A DNA stretch of 64,000 nucleotides from Psychrosphaera haliotis (GTDB lineage: Bacteria > Pseudomonadota > Gammaproteobacteria > Enterobacterales > Alteromonadaceae): NCBI RefSeq assembly GCF_009728465.1, contig NZ_WOCD01000003.1, positions 434,001 to 498,000 of the forward strand, given 5' to 3'. Made by a program: the position numbers and the translations under genes. The notes beneath the pieces are model-generated. The model was not told the DNA's origin. It was given only the letters and a program-made list of their open reading frames with translations, and searched no databases. How positions within the stretch are numbered: position 1 is the first letter of the stretch; each line of letters starts with the position of its first letter. Of the stretch, positions 28,840-38,071 are shown piece by piece.

Positions 28840-29238
28840 ATGAATATTTTAAACTTAGAAAGTTACTACACTCACATCAAATTAGTTGGCTTAATCGCCA
28901 TTGTAATTTCGGCTGTAGCATGGAGTACAGACTTAACAGGTCTGGTTTACGTATGTCCTTATTGTAGAGTTCAACGCTCAGTTATTGGTATTTTAGGACT
29001 TTTACTAGTTTCACCTTTTATTCATCATTGGGTAGGTAAATATATTGCGTTAGTAGTTGGTTTTTTTGGTGCAACAGTTGGTGCTAATCAGCACTTTATG
29101 GGGTGGAAAAAAATATCAGCTGGCACATTTGAATTTAAAGATAACCTTTTAATTGACCCTTTTATTCTATCCGGCTTTTCTTTGACTGGCATAATTGGAC
29201 TTACGTTCCTTGCCGTTACGTTTAGAGAAATGAATTAA
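28840..29238 (+). CDS. Small four-helix membrane protein with a CPYC motif (DsbB-like pattern)
   Basis: A 132-residue protein with four predicted membrane helices. Between the first and second it has CPYCRVQR, which resembles the CxxC-x2-(E/Q)R pattern of DsbB, where the Arg helps bind quinone. The second DsbB cysteine pair is absent. I do not recognise an established family with confidence. As the last gene of the redox cluster (28 bases after DUF2938) it could recycle the CxxC of the AhpD-like protein, but this is inference. Confidence 0.6.
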   Translation: MNILNLESYYTHIKLVGLIAIVISAVAWSTDLTGLVYVCPYCRVQRSVIGILGLLLVSPFIHHWVGKYIALVVGFFGATVGANQHFMGWKKISAGTFEFKDNLLIDPFILSGFSLTGIIGLTFLAVTFREMN

Positions 29239-29303
29239 TTGAAGTGATATTTTGAACCACTAAAACCTTGATAGTCAAGTGTGTAGCGGCTTGTAGAAGG
29301 AAT

Positions 29304-29380
29304 TGGTCGGACTGACTGGATTCGAACCAGCGACCCCTGCTCCCCCAGAGCAGTGCGCTACCAAACTGCGCTACAGTCCG
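29304..29380 (-). tRNA. tRNA-Pro (GGG)
   Basis: Minus-strand cloverleaf of 77 bases including an encoded CCA. The acceptor stem CGGACTG pairs with CAGTCCG. The D-loop region has AGCGCAGTTTGGTAGCGC, and the anticodon arm CTGCT/AGCAG holds a 7-base loop with anticodon GGG. The T-arm has GGTTCGAATCC. A promoter and a long hairpin precede it. Confidence 0.95.
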
Positions 29381-29385
29381 ATACT

Positions 29386-29422
29386 CAATATTGCTTGTAA
29401 TGAGGGCTAACAAGCAATATTG
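29386..29422 (-). repeat. 12-bp perfect inverted repeat in the tRNA-Pro leader
   Basis: CAATATTGCTTG (29386-29397) and CAAGCAATATTG (29411-29422) flank a 13-base loop. It begins five bases before the mature tRNA 5' end and lies downstream of the probable promoter, so the tRNA precursor would carry this stem. There is no T-run, so it is not an obvious terminator for the upstream GGDEF-EAL gene. Confidence 0.7.
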
Positions 29423-29436
29423 GCTTATCTGCTTCG

Positions 29437-29464
29437 ATAATATAAAACTTTGATTTTAAATCAA
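29437..29464 (-). promoter_or_regulatory. Probable sigma70 promoter of tRNA-Pro
   Basis: On the minus strand TTGATT (29464-29459) and TATTAT (29442-29437) are separated by 16 bases, near-consensus elements placed about 57 bases before the tRNA. The region lies between the GGDEF-EAL stop codon and tRNA-Pro. Confidence 0.5.
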
Positions 29465-29482
29465 CTATAGAATGTTTATATG

Positions 29483-32035
29483 CTATCCAACCGGTGGTTT
29501 ATTAAGCTCTAAGTTTCTATTAGACTTATAAATATCTTGTAGCCATCTCATGTGCTCGATAAAAGGTTTTGGCTTCGAATACAAATAACCTTGTCCAATA
29601 GGGCAACCAAATGAAGTTAATAACTCTGCTACTCGCTCATTTTCAATGCCTTCTGCAACCGCATTAACACCTAAACGCTTCGCTAATGACAAGGTCACTT
29701 CTGTTATCGTTCTATTTCGTTCAGAAACATCAATGTTCATAAAGCAACGGTCAATTTTAAGTTCATGGAAAGGTAATTGACTCAAATAGTCTAAACTTGA
29801 ATATCCTGTTCCAAAATCATCAATCGCAATCTTAAAGCCTTGATTATAGAGTTGGGTTAAAACCGATTTAGCCTGCTCAGGATCATCCGCTGTTGCGGAC
29901 TCTGTCACTTCAAATGTTACCGTTTCATGTGAGATATTATAACGAGCAGCTGTTGTTAAAATATGAGCTACAAGGCCATTATCGTTAAAGTCTTTGCCCG
30001 ATATATTAATCGATACATTCGCTCTCAATTCCAGTTTGCACAGTTTAGAGTGTTGCTCAAAACCTTTTTCGATAACCCATTCGGTAAGTTGATGAATTAC
30101 GCCTGTTTCCTCTGCAATATCAATTACCAAGGATGGGTCAACAAAACCTTCTTGTGGGTGAAACCATCTCAACAATAGTTCACTGCCGTAAACCTTGTTA
30201 TTAACCATATCAATTTGTGGTTGGTGGTAAAGCTCTAAGTCACCTTGTTCAATGGCGTTTTGAAGATCAGCCGCTAACCTAAAGCGCTGCTGTATATCAA
30301 TATTTCGCTGCTCATCAAAACGAGCCCACTTTTTATTAGATTTACGACCAGATATTAGCGCTTGTATTGTTGTGCTTAATAATCGCTCTGGCTCTCTTGT
30401 ATCATCAGGGTAACATGCAACCCCAGCAACACTGCTCACCGACATGGTCACGCCATTGAGGTTAATAATATTGGACACTGCATTTTGTATAGCTGAAACA
30501 TTTTGCTCCAGCTCCTCAGCTTCTAAATCCCCAACAAACATAACGGCAAACCGAGACTCGTCTATTCGTACAATATGATACTTTTGACCACTACTATCTT
30601 TTGCAAAGATATAGGTCTCTTTAATCGTAGAAACATAAGCTTCAATATTAATGAAAAGTTGCTTGAAGAATAAATTAGCCGACTCTACGCCTAGTGCAGG
30701 AATCAGATCTTTCGCTTGGGGAATATCAAATACCATTAGATAAACAGGTTTTCTGCCAGCGCCTACTTTTTTAATTGCCGACTCTAGTAGAACCTGATTA
30801 GGGAGTCCTGTTGCTAAATCATGATTAAGGCGATATTCGCGCTCTACTTGAGTTGCTCGAAATCTATCTAGAAGCGCAACCGCCATTAAGCATATTTCAA
30901 AAATCACACCTAGAAGCGAACCATTTCTCGTTAAAAAATTGTAACTTAATGTTCCGTTGAATGATGATACTGTTAAGTACGTACCTGCTAATAGCGGTAC
31001 CCATGACATCAGGTAATAATGAACCCAAATTAATTTACTCTTATAGACGAGAGATACCAATACAAAGATATACAAATAATTCACTGAAAGAATAATCATG
31101 TATAACGGAAATATCGTGCCTTCATTATAAAACAAAGCAATAAAAGCAAACGTAAAATTGATATTTGAAAACTGTTGCCCCCAAAGTTTTAGCTTTGGAT
31201 ATATGTCTTCAATTCTAACAAACGTGTAAGCAAAGCGCATCGCAAAGCCTAGCGTTAAAAAATGCATCGGCATTAATAGATTTGCATTCGCTTGGATAGC
31301 CATTGCCTCAGGCAACCAAAAAAATATAAACCCATTCATCATGGAAATAGCAAGCGTAACGCTAGATATATAGCCTATATATATCAAGCAAGACGGATCT
31401 CCAGCACCGCGATACATGAAGTAGTTGTAAATAACCATGATCATGCCAATTCCAAACAATGCACCTAATAAAATAAGCTGAGCACTTGTTCGGTATTGCG
31501 AGTCGGTGACAGATTCAATTAATACAGGCGTTGCTGTTGAGCCATTTGATTTTATTCTTATAAAGATATCTGTTGCGCCAGACATCCCACCAAACAAACT
31601 CACCTTTGGAGATACATGGTCTATGGCGTACTCAGAGGTGTTTAGATCACCTAGTACCTTTTCAAAACGGACTTGCCCGTCGTTTATGGCGTAAAAATGA
31701 ATTATATCTAATGTGGGGTTATCAACACTTACACTAAAAGGCTCTAGATACCCTAGGTTAGAAACTGTGGATATTTTGTACCACATTGAAAAGTCCATTG
31801 AGTCTGGTGTATGAACTTTTTGTTTGTCTTGCTCAAACACTGTACTAGGTAATAATTTAACTTGGTCAATCGTCAGTACATTTGATGTATCGTCAATGTA
31901 CTCGACATTAAACTGTTGATAAATATCACTATCGTGTTTGTCGGGCGAATAGAAAACAGCATAAACCAACGTAACTAACAACATTGTTAGCCACGCTAAT
32001 ATAACCAACATAGAACTGGGTTTGCTTAATACCAC
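29483..32035 (-). CDS. 7TM-DISM sensor with degenerate GGDEF and EAL domains
   Basis: Membrane c-di-GMP regulator of 850 residues. An N-terminal membrane helix is followed by a periplasmic 7TMR-DISM extracellular domain (about 45-180), seven membrane helices (about 190-400), a GGDEF domain and an EAL domain (about 590-835). The GGDEF signature is lost (DESRFAVMF), so no cyclase activity is expected. The EAL signature reads ELL, but key metal and catalytic residues remain (NISG, TES, IDDFGTGYSSLDYL, LKID, AEGIE), which fits an active or at least c-di-GMP-binding phosphodiesterase. It is the last gene on this strand before tRNA-Pro, 32 bases after dcd. Confidence 0.9.
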   Translation of the reverse strand: MVLSKPSSMLVILAWLTMLLVTLVYAVFYSPDKHDSDIYQQFNVEYIDDTSNVLTIDQVKLLPSTVFEQDKQKVHTPDSMDFSMWYKISTVSNLGYLEPFSVSVDNPTLDIIHFYAINDGQVRFEKVLGDLNTSEYAIDHVSPKVSLFGGMSGATDIFIRIKSNGSTATPVLIESVTDSQYRTSAQLILLGALFGIGMIMVIYNYFMYRGAGDPSCLIYIGYISSVTLAISMMNGFIFFWLPEAMAIQANANLLMPMHFLTLGFAMRFAYTFVRIEDIYPKLKLWGQQFSNINFTFAFIALFYNEGTIFPLYMIILSVNYLYIFVLVSLVYKSKLIWVHYYLMSWVPLLAGTYLTVSSFNGTLSYNFLTRNGSLLGVIFEICLMAVALLDRFRATQVEREYRLNHDLATGLPNQVLLESAIKKVGAGRKPVYLMVFDIPQAKDLIPALGVESANLFFKQLFINIEAYVSTIKETYIFAKDSSGQKYHIVRIDESRFAVMFVGDLEAEELEQNVSAIQNAVSNIINLNGVTMSVSSVAGVACYPDDTREPERLLSTTIQALISGRKSNKKWARFDEQRNIDIQQRFRLAADLQNAIEQGDLELYHQPQIDMVNNKVYGSELLLRWFHPQEGFVDPSLVIDIAEETGVIHQLTEWVIEKGFEQHSKLCKLELRANVSINISGKDFNDNGLVAHILTTAARYNISHETVTFEVTESATADDPEQAKSVLTQLYNQGFKIAIDDFGTGYSSLDYLSQLPFHELKIDRCFMNIDVSERNRTITEVTLSLAKRLGVNAVAEGIENERVAELLTSFGCPIGQGYLYSKPKPFIEHMRWLQDIYKSNRNLELNKPPVG

Positions 32036-32066
32036 AATTCAAACTCCAAATTTTTAACTTTAAATA

Positions 32067-32657
32067 TTAATCTTTTTTATCGTGATTAATGCGACTTCCA
32101 TCAGCACCATCTTGATTTTTATACTTTGCGTCTGCACGTGAGGTATAAGGTCGAGCAGCAGGGCCCGTCATTGTTTCGAAGCTCAGTGCACCAATTTTCA
32201 TGTGGGGTTTTAATGCAAGTGGCAGTTTGCCTGAGTTATAAAACTCTAAAACGATATTGCCTGACCAACCTGGATCAATACGATGTGCAGTTACGTGAAC
32301 CATGAGTCCAAGTCTAGCCAAAGATGAGCGACCGTCCAGCCAACCAACTAAATTATTCGGGAGCGTTATGGATTCATGTGTAATAGCTAGTGCCAACTCT
32401 CCTGGATGAAGGAAAAACGCCTGTTCTTCTTTAAGAACAATCTCGTCTCCCATTACAGATTCTAGCGCTTTTTGAGTTTCTTCTTTTGGACCACTTAAAT
32501 CGATAAATGGAGCTTGGTGATCTTGAAATACTCTAAACTTATTACCAAGTGTTAAATCAACAGTAATTCCTGAAATAAATTCATTAGATGGACGAGGTAA
32601 TATGGAGATTTCACCTTGATCTAGTTTAGCTATAATGTCTGTGTCGCAAAGGCGCAT
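32067..32657 (-). CDS. dcd: dCTP deaminase
   Basis: Converts dCTP to dUTP for dTTP synthesis. The 196-residue product has the family sequence throughout, including the trimer dUTPase-like motif [21 protein letters not shown] with the catalytic Glu in NIVLEFYN. It lies 19 bases after mrp on the same strand, an arrangement common in gammaproteobacteria near metG. Confidence 0.96.
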   Translation of the reverse strand: MRLCDTDIIAKLDQGEISILPRPSNEFISGITVDLTLGNKFRVFQDHQAPFIDLSGPKEETQKALESVMGDEIVLKEEQAFFLHPGELALAITHESITLPNNLVGWLDGRSSLARLGLMVHVTAHRIDPGWSGNIVLEFYNSGKLPLALKPHMKIGALSFETMTGPAARPYTSRADAKYKNQDGADGSRINHDKKD

Positions 32658-32676
32658 GGGTTAATCCATTTTAAAT

Positions 32677-33807
32677 TTATAAAGTTAGAATGCGTTGTTC
32701 AGTCTGATTAGACATGTGCATCATAAGAGAAAATACCAGTTTCTGATACTCATTATTTGTATCTAAAAGTGAAAATGGCTTTCCGATATCACCTTGATTC
32801 CTAATTTCAGGCTTTAAACTCAACTGAGCCAAAAGCGGAATTTTATGCTTCTCGGCACACAAACTCCCGCCACCAGCCCCAAACAAAGTATGGCTCGCTC
32901 CACAGTCTGGACAAGTAAACTGACTCATGTTTTCAACAACACCTAAAATTGGTGTATTCACTTTTTGGAACATTTCAATGCCCTTTTGCGCGTCAGCTAG
33001 AGCAATATTTTGAGGCGTAGTAACGATAATCGCACCATGGCATTTTATCTGTTCTGACATCGTCAATTGAATGTCGCCAGTTCCCGGTGGCATATCAACA
33101 AAAAGAATATCCAGTTCTGGCCAGTTTGTTTCATTAACAAGTTGCATGAGCGCTCTTGACGCCATTGGCCCCCGCCAAATAGTTGCTTTATCAGCTGGTA
33201 CAAGGAAACCAATGGAGTTTAAGGCAACATCGTATTTAAACAGCGGCTCCATGGTTTTTTCATCAAAGCTGCTAACATTTTCTCCTTGAAGACCAAACAT
33301 CATAGGGATAGATGGACCGTAAATATCAGCATCTAACACGCCAACCTTATGACCGAGTTGAGCGGCAGCGGCAGCTAAATTCGCAGTCACTGTGCTTTTA
33401 CCAACGCCGCCTTTTCCTGATGCAACGGCAATAACAATCTTTGCTTTTTGCGGCAATGAGCTAGGTGGGTGAACAGGCGAATAATTGAAGTGAATCGATA
33501 TATTGTCAGGTAGGACTTTCAACAACGCCTCTGAAAGCTCAGACTCCACCGCGCCCGGGTAAAATGGCGTAGTTATGAAGACATCACTGCCGCTACCCCC
33601 TTTACCTTTGATAACAACAGACATGCGCCCAAAAAGTCCTTCTGGAAAATTAGCAGTGGAAATGCTCTTTAACGCATCAAAAACCTGCACTTTTAATGTG
33701 CTTTTGTCCGGCGTTGTTTTTGTTACTTTTTCGGCACTTGCTGGGATACTAGTTTCTGACTCTGAGGATTTGGTGCTTTTTTTACCAAACCAATTAGAAA
33801 ACTTCAT
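32677..33807 (-). CDS. mrp: Iron-sulfur cluster carrier Mrp (ApbC)
   Basis: P-loop ATPase that carries or delivers Fe-S clusters, 376 residues. It has the deviant Walker A GKGGVGKST, the switch region DADIYGPSIP, IWRGPM and a C-terminal CPDCG (CxxC) that bridges a cluster in the dimer. A MIP18-like N-terminal part (about 40-105) precedes the ATPase. It is divergent from metG, the usual neighbour in this group. Confidence 0.95.
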   Translation of the reverse strand: MKFSNWFGKKSTKSSESETSIPASAEKVTKTTPDKSTLKVQVFDALKSISTANFPEGLFGRMSVVIKGKGGSGSDVFITTPFYPGAVESELSEALLKVLPDNISIHFNYSPVHPPSSLPQKAKIVIAVASGKGGVGKSTVTANLAAAAAQLGHKVGVLDADIYGPSIPMMFGLQGENVSSFDEKTMEPLFKYDVALNSIGFLVPADKATIWRGPMASRALMQLVNETNWPELDILFVDMPPGTGDIQLTMSEQIKCHGAIIVTTPQNIALADAQKGIEMFQKVNTPILGVVENMSQFTCPDCGASHTLFGAGGGSLCAEKHKIPLLAQLSLKPEIRNQGDIGKPFSLLDTNNEYQKLVFSLMMHMSNQTEQRILTL

Positions 33808-33918
33808 TTTATCGACCTATCAACATATAGAATGGTGCATATTGGTTGCAAATTATGTAACATCGTACACATAAATAGTAGTGTTTTACTATCGATTCTA
33901 ATAAAGGTTTCTTGAGAT

Positions 33919-35997
33919 ATGACAGCACCCCGCAAAATTCTTGTAACTAGCGCCCTTCCTTATGCAAACGGCTCTCTGCATTTAGGCCATTTGATGGAAT
34001 ATATTCAAACGGATATTTGGGTTCGTTTTCAAAAAGCACAAGGTAACGAATGTTACTATGTATGTGCTGATGATGCTCATGGCACACCTATAATGCTAAA
34101 AGCTCAGCAACAAGGTATCAGTCCAGAGGATATGGTTGCCGCAGTGCGTGAAGAACGTATTACAGACTTTGCAGATTTTCATATCGAGTTTGAAAACTAC
34201 CACAGTACACATAGCGACGAGAACCGCGAGCTATCAGCAATGATATACAATCGTCTAAACGACGCTGGTTACATTGCTAAACGTTCTATTAGTCAACTTT
34301 TTGATCCAGAAAAAAACATGTTCTTGCCAGACCGCTTTGTTACAGGAACTTGTCCTAAGTGTGGCTCTGAAGATCAAAATGGCGATAGCTGTGATAAGTG
34401 TGGTGCAACATACAGCCCTGTCGACTTAAAAGATCCTAAGTCTGTAATATCTGGTGCAACACCTGTGCTTAAAGACTCTGAACATTACTTCTTTGACTTG
34501 CCGAAGTTTGAACCAATGCTAAAAGAGTGGTTACACTCAGGCAGTATTCAAACTGAAATGGCAAACAAATTAGAAGAATGGTTTGAGCAAGGATTACAGC
34601 AATGGGACATTAGTCGTGACGCGCCTTATTTTGGCTTCGAAATTCCAAATGCACCAGGTAAATATTTTTACGTTTGGCTAGACGCCCCTATCGGGTATAT
34701 GGCCAGCTTCAAAAACTTCTGTGATAAAACAGATACTGCCGTTAACTTTGATGAGTTTTGGAACGAAGGCAGTGACACTGAGCTTTACCACTTTATTGGT
34801 AAAGATATCATCTACTTCCATAGCTTATTCTGGCCAGCAATGCTTGAAGGCGCAAAATTACGTAAGCCAACCAATGTATTTGCACATGGTTTTGTAACTG
34901 TAAATGGCGAAAAAATGTCTAAATCTCGCGGCACATTCATCAAAGCCCGAACCTATTTAGATCATTTAAATCCAGAGTACCTGCGCTATTACTTCGCATC
35001 TAAACTTAATAGTGGCATTACTGATCTTGATTTAAATCTTGAAGACTTTAGCCAAAAAGTAAACAGTGACTTAATTGGTAAAGTAGTAAATATAGCGAGC
35101 CGCTGCGCTGGTTTCATCAAAAAGCGTTTTGATGGAAAGTTATCAGAAAACATTGATAATGTTGAGTTACTGGAAGAATTCCAAGCTGCTAAACCTCGAA
35201 TTATTGAGCTGTTTGAGCAACGAGAATTTGCTAAGGCAATCCGTGAAATCATGGCGTTAGCAGACTTAGCAAACAAATACATTGATGAAAAAGCGCCTTG
35301 GGTATCTGTAAAAGATGAAAACCTGCAGCAACAAACACACGATGTTTGTTCAATGGGAATCAACCTATTCCGTGTACTAATGGCCTACTTAAAACCTGTT
35401 CTTCCTGCTATGGCTAAAGAAGTAGAAGCGTTTCTAAACGATACTCTAAGTTTTGATAGCATTGATAAGCCATTGGTTAACCATGAAATCAACAAGTTTA
35501 AAGCGTTAATGCAACGTGTTGAAATGGATAAAGTCGAAAAGATGGTTGAAGACTCCAAAGAAAACTTAGTCGCTACTAAACCGGCTGTTTCAAAACCGAA
35601 AAAAGCCAAAGTAGAAGCGGATACCACAAACGAAGCTCCAAAAGCACCGTTAGAAGCGGACCCAATTGCTGCTGAAATTGAGTTTGATGACTTTGCGAAA
35701 GTGGATATGAGAATTGCTAAGATAGTTTCTGCAGAGCACGTTGAAGGTGCTGAAAAGCTGTTGAAATTCCAACTTGATATTGGTGGTGAAACACGCCAAA
35801 TATTCTCAGGTATAAAAGCAGCATATTCACCAGAAGACCTTGTTGGTAAATTAACGGTTGTTGTCGTAAACCTTAAACCAAGAAAAATGCGCTTTGGTAT
35901 GTCTGAAGGTATGATTTTAGCGGCAGGTCCGGGTGGCAAAAACTTGTGGATTTTAGAACCACATAATGGCGCACAACCTGGTATGCGAGTAATGTAA
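33919..35997 (+). CDS. metG: Methionyl-tRNA synthetase
   Basis: Charges tRNA-Met, 692 residues, full length. It has the HIGH-class motif ([11 protein letters not shown]), the four-cysteine zinc knuckle ([17 protein letters not shown]), KMSKS (near residue 334) and the C-terminal tRNA-binding domain ([20 protein letters not shown]). The Lys/Ala-rich linker before that domain is normal. A strong terminator follows. Confidence 0.97.
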   Translation: MTAPRKILVTSALPYANGSLHLGHLMEYIQTDIWVRFQKAQGNECYYVCADDAHGTPIMLKAQQQGISPEDMVAAVREERITDFADFHIEFENYHSTHSDENRELSAMIYNRLNDAGYIAKRSISQLFDPEKNMFLPDRFVTGTCPKCGSEDQNGDSCDKCGATYSPVDLKDPKSVISGATPVLKDSEHYFFDLPKFEPMLKEWLHSGSIQTEMANKLEEWFEQGLQQWDISRDAPYFGFEIPNAPGKYFYVWLDAPIGYMASFKNFCDKTDTAVNFDEFWNEGSDTELYHFIGKDIIYFHSLFWPAMLEGAKLRKPTNVFAHGFVTVNGEKMSKSRGTFIKARTYLDHLNPEYLRYYFASKLNSGITDLDLNLEDFSQKVNSDLIGKVVNIASRCAGFIKKRFDGKLSENIDNVELLEEFQAAKPRIIELFEQREFAKAIREIMALADLANKYIDEKAPWVSVKDENLQQQTHDVCSMGINLFRVLMAYLKPVLPAMAKEVEAFLNDTLSFDSIDKPLVNHEINKFKALMQRVEMDKVEKMVEDSKENLVATKPAVSKPKKAKVEADTTNEAPKAPLEADPIAAEIEFDDFAKVDMRIAKIVSAEHVEGAEKLLKFQLDIGGETRQIFSGIKAAYSPEDLVGKLTVVVVNLKPRKMRFGMSEGMILAAGPGGKNLWILEPHNGAQPGMRVM

Positions 35998-36035
35998 CGA
36001 AGTTGCGTTAACTAATATAGTTTTCGTAAAGTTTA

Positions 36036-36065
36036 AAGAGCCAATCTACGGATTGGCTTTTTTTG
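36036..36065 (+). terminator. Intrinsic terminator of metG
   Basis: AGCCAATC (36039-36046) pairs with GATTGGCT (36051-36058) over a tetraloop and is followed by a run of T to 36064. Confidence 0.92.
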
Positions 36066-36263
36066 TGTCAAATATTTACATTTATCTTTTTTATTCCAAC
36101 AAATAGCGACATTTAAGTTGGCTAATCATTGTAAATTTATACATAATAAACTCATAAAAATTCAATAATTACTTAAAAGCTAAATTCACGACGCCGCTAA
36201 AAATTCGGCTAATAGCTAATCAACAATAAAAATAATAATAATTATCAGCAGAAGGAATCATCT

Positions 36264-37916
36264 ATGGACACTTCAAAATTCAGTCCGGTTCACTGGTTAA
36301 ATCATTGGGCGTCTGAAACGCCAGAGAAAACATTTTTACACCAGCCAAAAGACAGACAAATTGAAACGCATAATTGGGCTCAAATAAAACAGCAAGTTGA
36401 AGGTGTTGCAGCCAGCCTTCATCACCTTGGATTAAACAAAGGCGACAAAGTCGCTATATTAGCTAAAAACTGTGCCGAATGGTTTATTACAGATTTAGCC
36501 ATCATGCGTGCTGGAATGGTAAGCGTGCCAATTTATCCATCGGCAAATGCAGAAACAATTCATTACGTATTAGATCATTCAGAAGCAAAAGCTGTATTCG
36601 TTGGTAAATTAGATAAGCAAGAGCTAGCCGATAAAGGCGTTGCAGGCAACATCATTCGATTAGGGATGAGTTACGATACAATTCCCGTGCAATATGACTG
36701 GCAACAACTTCAGTCACTCGGCGCACCTATCGAAGAGCACCTGCCGCAAATGGACGACTTGATGTCGATCATTTACACCTCAGGTAGTACTGGTAACCCT
36801 AAAGGCGCAATGATCAGCTACAAAGCTTACAATTGGGCGAATGATAAAATTGTTAATGTACTTGGCTTTAACCAAAGTTCTCGTTTCTTATCTTACCTAC
36901 CACTGGCTCATATAACTGAACGTTGTTTAGTCGAAGGTGCTGCATTCCACTGCAACATGACTATCTACTTTACCGAGTCACTGGAGCATTTTGTTGCAGA
37001 TTTAAACTATGCTAAACCAACAATCTTCTTTTCAGTACCTCGCTTATGGAGCTTATTCCAGAAGAACATTATCGACAAAATTGGACACTCTAAACTCGAA
37101 TTTTTGTTAAAGGTTCCAATTGTTTCAGGATTAATTAAGAAAAAGATCCAAAAAGGCCTAGGTTTAGAACATGCTCAAATAGCTGCTTCTGGTTCTGCTC
37201 CAATATCTCCGGCTCTTATTGAGTGGTATCAAAAAATTGATATTAATATTTGTGAAGCCTGGGGAATGACTGAAAACTGTATTTATGCCATTGGTAACTT
37301 TCCATTCAACCAAGATATGATAGGTACCATTGGAAATGTGCTTGAAGGTTGCGAAATAAAGATATCTGACAATGGCGAGCTACTGTTTAAGAGCGGCGGC
37401 TTATTTAATGGTTACTATAAAAATGAAGAAGCCACTATAGAAGCGTTTGACGAAGACGGATTCTTTAAGACTGGCGATTTAGCCAAGATAGAAGAAAACG
37501 GCGCTGTTAGACTTGTTGGTCGTGTTAAAGACAACTTCAAAACAGCAAAAGGTAAGTTTGTTCAACCTGTGCCAATTGAAAAACGTTTAGCTCAAGACCC
37601 TCACATTGAATTGTTATGTGTTGTTGGTGCTGGTATGGCTGCACCTGTGACATTAGTGCAGTTATCTGAAGGCGCAATGGCAATGCCTCGAGCTCAAGTA
37701 GAGAAATCTCTTAAAGAAACGCTAACCGCCGTAAATGGGCATTTAGAGTCTCATGAAAAAGTAGGTGCTATAGTGGTTGTTGAAGAACAGTGGACTCCTG
37801 AAAATGACATTTTAACGCCAACGTTAAAAATTAAGCGTCATGTTTTACACGAAAAATATGCATCTCGTGTAGAAGAGCTTAAAGGCCAAGTTATTCTTTG
37901 GGAATCAGAGCTATAA
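36264..37916 (+). CDS. AMP-dependent acyl-CoA synthetase/ligase (FadD/FAA type)
   Basis: Activates a fatty acid to acyl-AMP and then acyl-CoA. The 550-residue protein has the P-loop-like motif YTSGSTGNPKGAM, the A5 region (CEAWGMTENC) and the A7-A8 motifs FFKTGDLAKIEENGAVRLVGRVKD. The C-terminal catalytic Lys region (TPTLKIKR) is present. It resembles long-chain acyl-CoA synthetases of the eukaryote-like FAA branch. It is monocistronic, with a 260-base upstream region and a terminator after it. Confidence 0.92.
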   Translation: MDTSKFSPVHWLNHWASETPEKTFLHQPKDRQIETHNWAQIKQQVEGVAASLHHLGLNKGDKVAILAKNCAEWFITDLAIMRAGMVSVPIYPSANAETIHYVLDHSEAKAVFVGKLDKQELADKGVAGNIIRLGMSYDTIPVQYDWQQLQSLGAPIEEHLPQMDDLMSIIYTSGSTGNPKGAMISYKAYNWANDKIVNVLGFNQSSRFLSYLPLAHITERCLVEGAAFHCNMTIYFTESLEHFVADLNYAKPTIFFSVPRLWSLFQKNIIDKIGHSKLEFLLKVPIVSGLIKKKIQKGLGLEHAQIAASGSAPISPALIEWYQKIDINICEAWGMTENCIYAIGNFPFNQDMIGTIGNVLEGCEIKISDNGELLFKSGGLFNGYYKNEEATIEAFDEDGFFKTGDLAKIEENGAVRLVGRVKDNFKTAKGKFVQPVPIEKRLAQDPHIELLCVVGAGMAAPVTLVQLSEGAMAMPRAQVEKSLKETLTAVNGHLESHEKVGAIVVVEEQWTPENDILTPTLKIKRHVLHEKYASRVEELKGQVILWESEL

Positions 37917-37936
37917 TTTAAACTCTATTAAATGCT

Positions 37937-37975
37937 AAAAGCCGGGTGTTTTAAATCAAACAACCCGGCTTTTTT
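37937..37975 (+). terminator. Intrinsic terminator of the acyl-CoA synthetase gene
   Basis: AAAAGCCGGGT (37937-37947) pairs with ACCCGGCTTTT (37963-37973), with additional TTT/AAA pairing inside and one bulged base, followed by T-rich sequence. Confidence 0.88.
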
Positions 37976-38071
37976 ATTTGCGCCTCGCAAGCCAACACAT
38001 CAATTCATAAGCTTTGCGATACTGCTTATAGGAAGCCTTACCTTTATCGCAACGTCATCAATAGGTTCGTA

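Noticed and set aside
29222..29413. Small plus/minus reading frames over tRNA-Pro
   Set aside because: The frame is a shadow of the tRNA gene and its leader, with no ribosome site or protein family match.
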